Assembly (NCBI RefSeq): GCF_024753205.1
Contig: NZ_JANUGZ010000001.1
Location: forward strand, 186,001 to 250,000
Direction of reading: 5' to 3'
DNA: 64,000 nt
DNA from: Massilia aurea
GTDB lineage: Bacteria > Pseudomonadota > Gammaproteobacteria > Burkholderiales > Burkholderiaceae_D
How positions within the stretch are numbered: the stretch's first letter is position 1; each line of letters opens with the position of its first letter. Below are positions 62,760-64,000 of this stretch, in pieces. Under the pieces are notes generated by a model that was not told where the DNA came from, did no database searches, and worked only from the letters and a program-made list of their open reading frames with translations. The position numbers and the translations under genes are program-made.

Positions 62760-63968
62760 TTAAACGACACCGCGCTCCCGCAAGCCAGCCAGCGTGTCTG
62801 CCGACAGGCCAAGCAACTCATGCAGCACGTCGTCCGTCCCCTCGCCCAGGCACGGCGGGCTACTGCGTACCGGCAGGCGTTCGCCATCGAAGCGATAGGG
62901 GGAGGCCAGTACCGGGACACTGCCCACAACGGGATGCGGCATGTCCTTGACCAACCCGCCCTGCTGCGCGCGGGTCGACGTCAATGCCTCATGCAGCCCG
63001 GCGACCTCGCCACACGGGATACCCACCCGGCTCATGCACGCAAGCAGATCGCTGCGCGTGCGCTGCGCCAGTTCGCGTTTGATCTCGGGCATCAGCTCGT
63101 CGCGGTGCTGCGTGCGCGCCAGGTTGGTCTTGAAACGCTCATCCAGCGCAATGTCGGGACGCTCGATCACGTCATTGCAAAAGCGTATGAACTGGCTGTT
63201 ATTGCCCACCGCAACGACCAGTGGACCATCCTTCGCCTCATACACGCCATAGGGCATGATCGATGGATGCGCATTGCCGTAGCGCGGCGGGTCGTTCCCG
63301 CGCAGCAGCGCTTCCAGGCCGTAATAGGCGGAAATCATCAGGCCGCAGTCGAACAATGCCATGCCGATGTGGCGGCCCTTGCCCGTCTTTTCGCGCTCGT
63401 ACAGCGCCGCCAGCACGCCCTGCGCCGCGTACATTCCCGTCATCATGTCGACCGCGGCAACGCCGAATTTCAACGGCGGCTGGGTCGGTTCCCCGTTTAG
63501 TGCCATGAGGCCCGATTCGCCCTGGATGACCAGGTCGTAGCCGGGCCGCGCGGCTTCCGGGCCGGTGCGGTCATAACCCGTGATCGAGCAGTAGATCAGG
63601 CCCGGCTGGGCTTCCTTCAGGTCGTCATAGCCCAAGCCGAGTCGCTCGATGTCGCCGAACTTGAAATTCTGGATCACGATGTCGCTCTTGCGGATCAGAT
63701 CCCGGGCGATCTTTTGGCCGTCGGGTGTTTTCAGGTCGAGGCACACCGAACGCTTGTTGCGGTTGACGCTGTTGAAGTACGCGGTTTCGGTGGCGCCGAT
63801 GCGCATGCCCCAGTCGCGCGTGTCGTCGCCGCGCTCGGGATGCTCCACCTTGATCACTTCCGCGCCCAGGTCGCCCAGCACCATCGCACACCACGGCCCG
63901 GCCAGCACGCGCGAGAAATCCAGCACGCGCACGCCGGAAAGAGGCAAAGCAGATTTGTCAGTCAACAT
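62760..63968 (-). CDS. CaiB/BaiF family (type III) CoA-transferase
   Basis: 402 residues from the ATG at 63968, preceded by GGAG. Type III CoA-transferases move CoA between carboxylic acids through an Asp anhydride. The N-terminal domain (SGVRVLDFSRVLAGPWCAMV; DLGAEVIKVEHPERGDDTRD) and the catalytic-Asp segment ARPGYDLVIQGESGLM are present. GIPCGEVAGLHEAL and the usual interlocked-dimer elements follow. Its natural acids are unknown. It lies upstream of, and on the same strand as, the IclR gene. Confidence 0.93.
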   Translation of the reverse strand: MLTDKSALPLSGVRVLDFSRVLAGPWCAMVLGDLGAEVIKVEHPERGDDTRDWGMRIGATETAYFNSVNRNKRSVCLDLKTPDGQKIARDLIRKSDIVIQNFKFGDIERLGLGYDDLKEAQPGLIYCSITGYDRTGPEAARPGYDLVIQGESGLMALNGEPTQPPLKFGVAAVDMMTGMYAAQGVLAALYEREKTGKGRHIGMALFDCGLMISAYYGLEALLRGNDPPRYGNAHPSIMPYGVYEAKDGPLVVAVGNNSQFIRFCNDVIERPDIALDERFKTNLARTQHRDELMPEIKRELAQRTRSDLLACMSRVGIPCGEVAGLHEALTSTRAQQGGLVKDMPHPVVGSVPVLASPYRFDGERLPVRSSPPCLGEGTDDVLHELLGLSADTLAGLRERGVV

Positions 63969-64000
63969 AACACTCCAGATACCCGGCCTCTCCACAAGGA

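Overview
The window is high-GC (roughly 65%) chromosomal DNA from a betaproteobacterium, most likely an Oxalobacteraceae member of the Massilia/Duganella/Telluria group. This is inferred from the Bug-type tripartite tricarboxylate transporter, a PEP-CTERM protein, a solitary PurU, an interspersed GGGTCAGAGTCGA-type repeat, TonB receptors without local iron genes, and many large hybrid sensor kinases. No rRNA, tRNA or CRISPR array was seen. The genes are ordinary accessory and catabolic chromosome genes; the only mobile-element traces are a truncated Tn7/Mu-like transposase and two small inverted-repeat elements.

Layout. 1-3.7 kb: 3' part of a lipoamide dehydrogenase, a TetR regulator with its own operator, a small acidic protein and a DMT exporter. 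3.9-11.1 kb: a TonB-dependent receptor, then a 1169-residue hybrid kinase (HisKA-HATPase-REC-REC-HPt) coupled to a REC-GGDEF response regulator. 11.2-14.8 kb: DedA, a YhaJ-like LysR convergent with a YhaK-like pirin, and a rhamnan-synthesis-F-like protein. 14.8-20.1 kb (minus strand): a four-gene operon of Tat-exported flavin amine oxidase, c-type cytochrome, Sec-exported RidA-like protein and TonB receptor, behind what reads as a sigma-54 promoter with upstream repeat sites. 20.3-27.2 kb: transposase remnant, cytochrome c, LysR/MFS divergent pair, ankyrin protein overlapping a PEP-CTERM protein, GNAT and PurU. 27.3-34.6 kb: a PaoABC-like molybdenum aldehyde oxidoreductase, a strong terminator, then TctC-TctB-TctA. 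34.7-40.4 kb: a 167-bp MITE-like element, an RsbT-like/histidine-kinase fusion, a GabD-like aldehyde dehydrogenase and another hybrid kinase. 40.6-48.0 kb: membrane-anchored catalase-like peroxidase with cytochrome b561, then an EmrAB/NodT-type efflux operon with a 37-bp palindrome and a LysR gene upstream. 48-53.3 kb: CheV, a broken FAD monooxygenase, DUF455 ferritin-like protein and DNA polymerase II. 53.4-64 kb: lipoprotein, LytS/LytTR-type two-component pair, Old Yellow Enzyme, M28 peptidase, MOSC/alkyltransferase-like fusion, alanine-rich lipoprotein, porin, PaaI thioesterase, IclR regulator and a CaiB/BaiF CoA-transferase.

How the genes work together. The most coherent unit is the 14.8-20.1 kb operon. 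It reads as a periplasmic amine dehydrogenation pathway in which the flavoenzyme would pass electrons to the cytochrome c rather than to oxygen, the secreted RidA-like protein would hydrolyse the imine product, and the TonB receptor would import the substrate. The sigma-54 promoter would tie it to nitrogen status or a dedicated activator. These functional links are inference from family knowledge and gene order; the promoter, signal peptides, overlaps and motifs are visible in the sequence.
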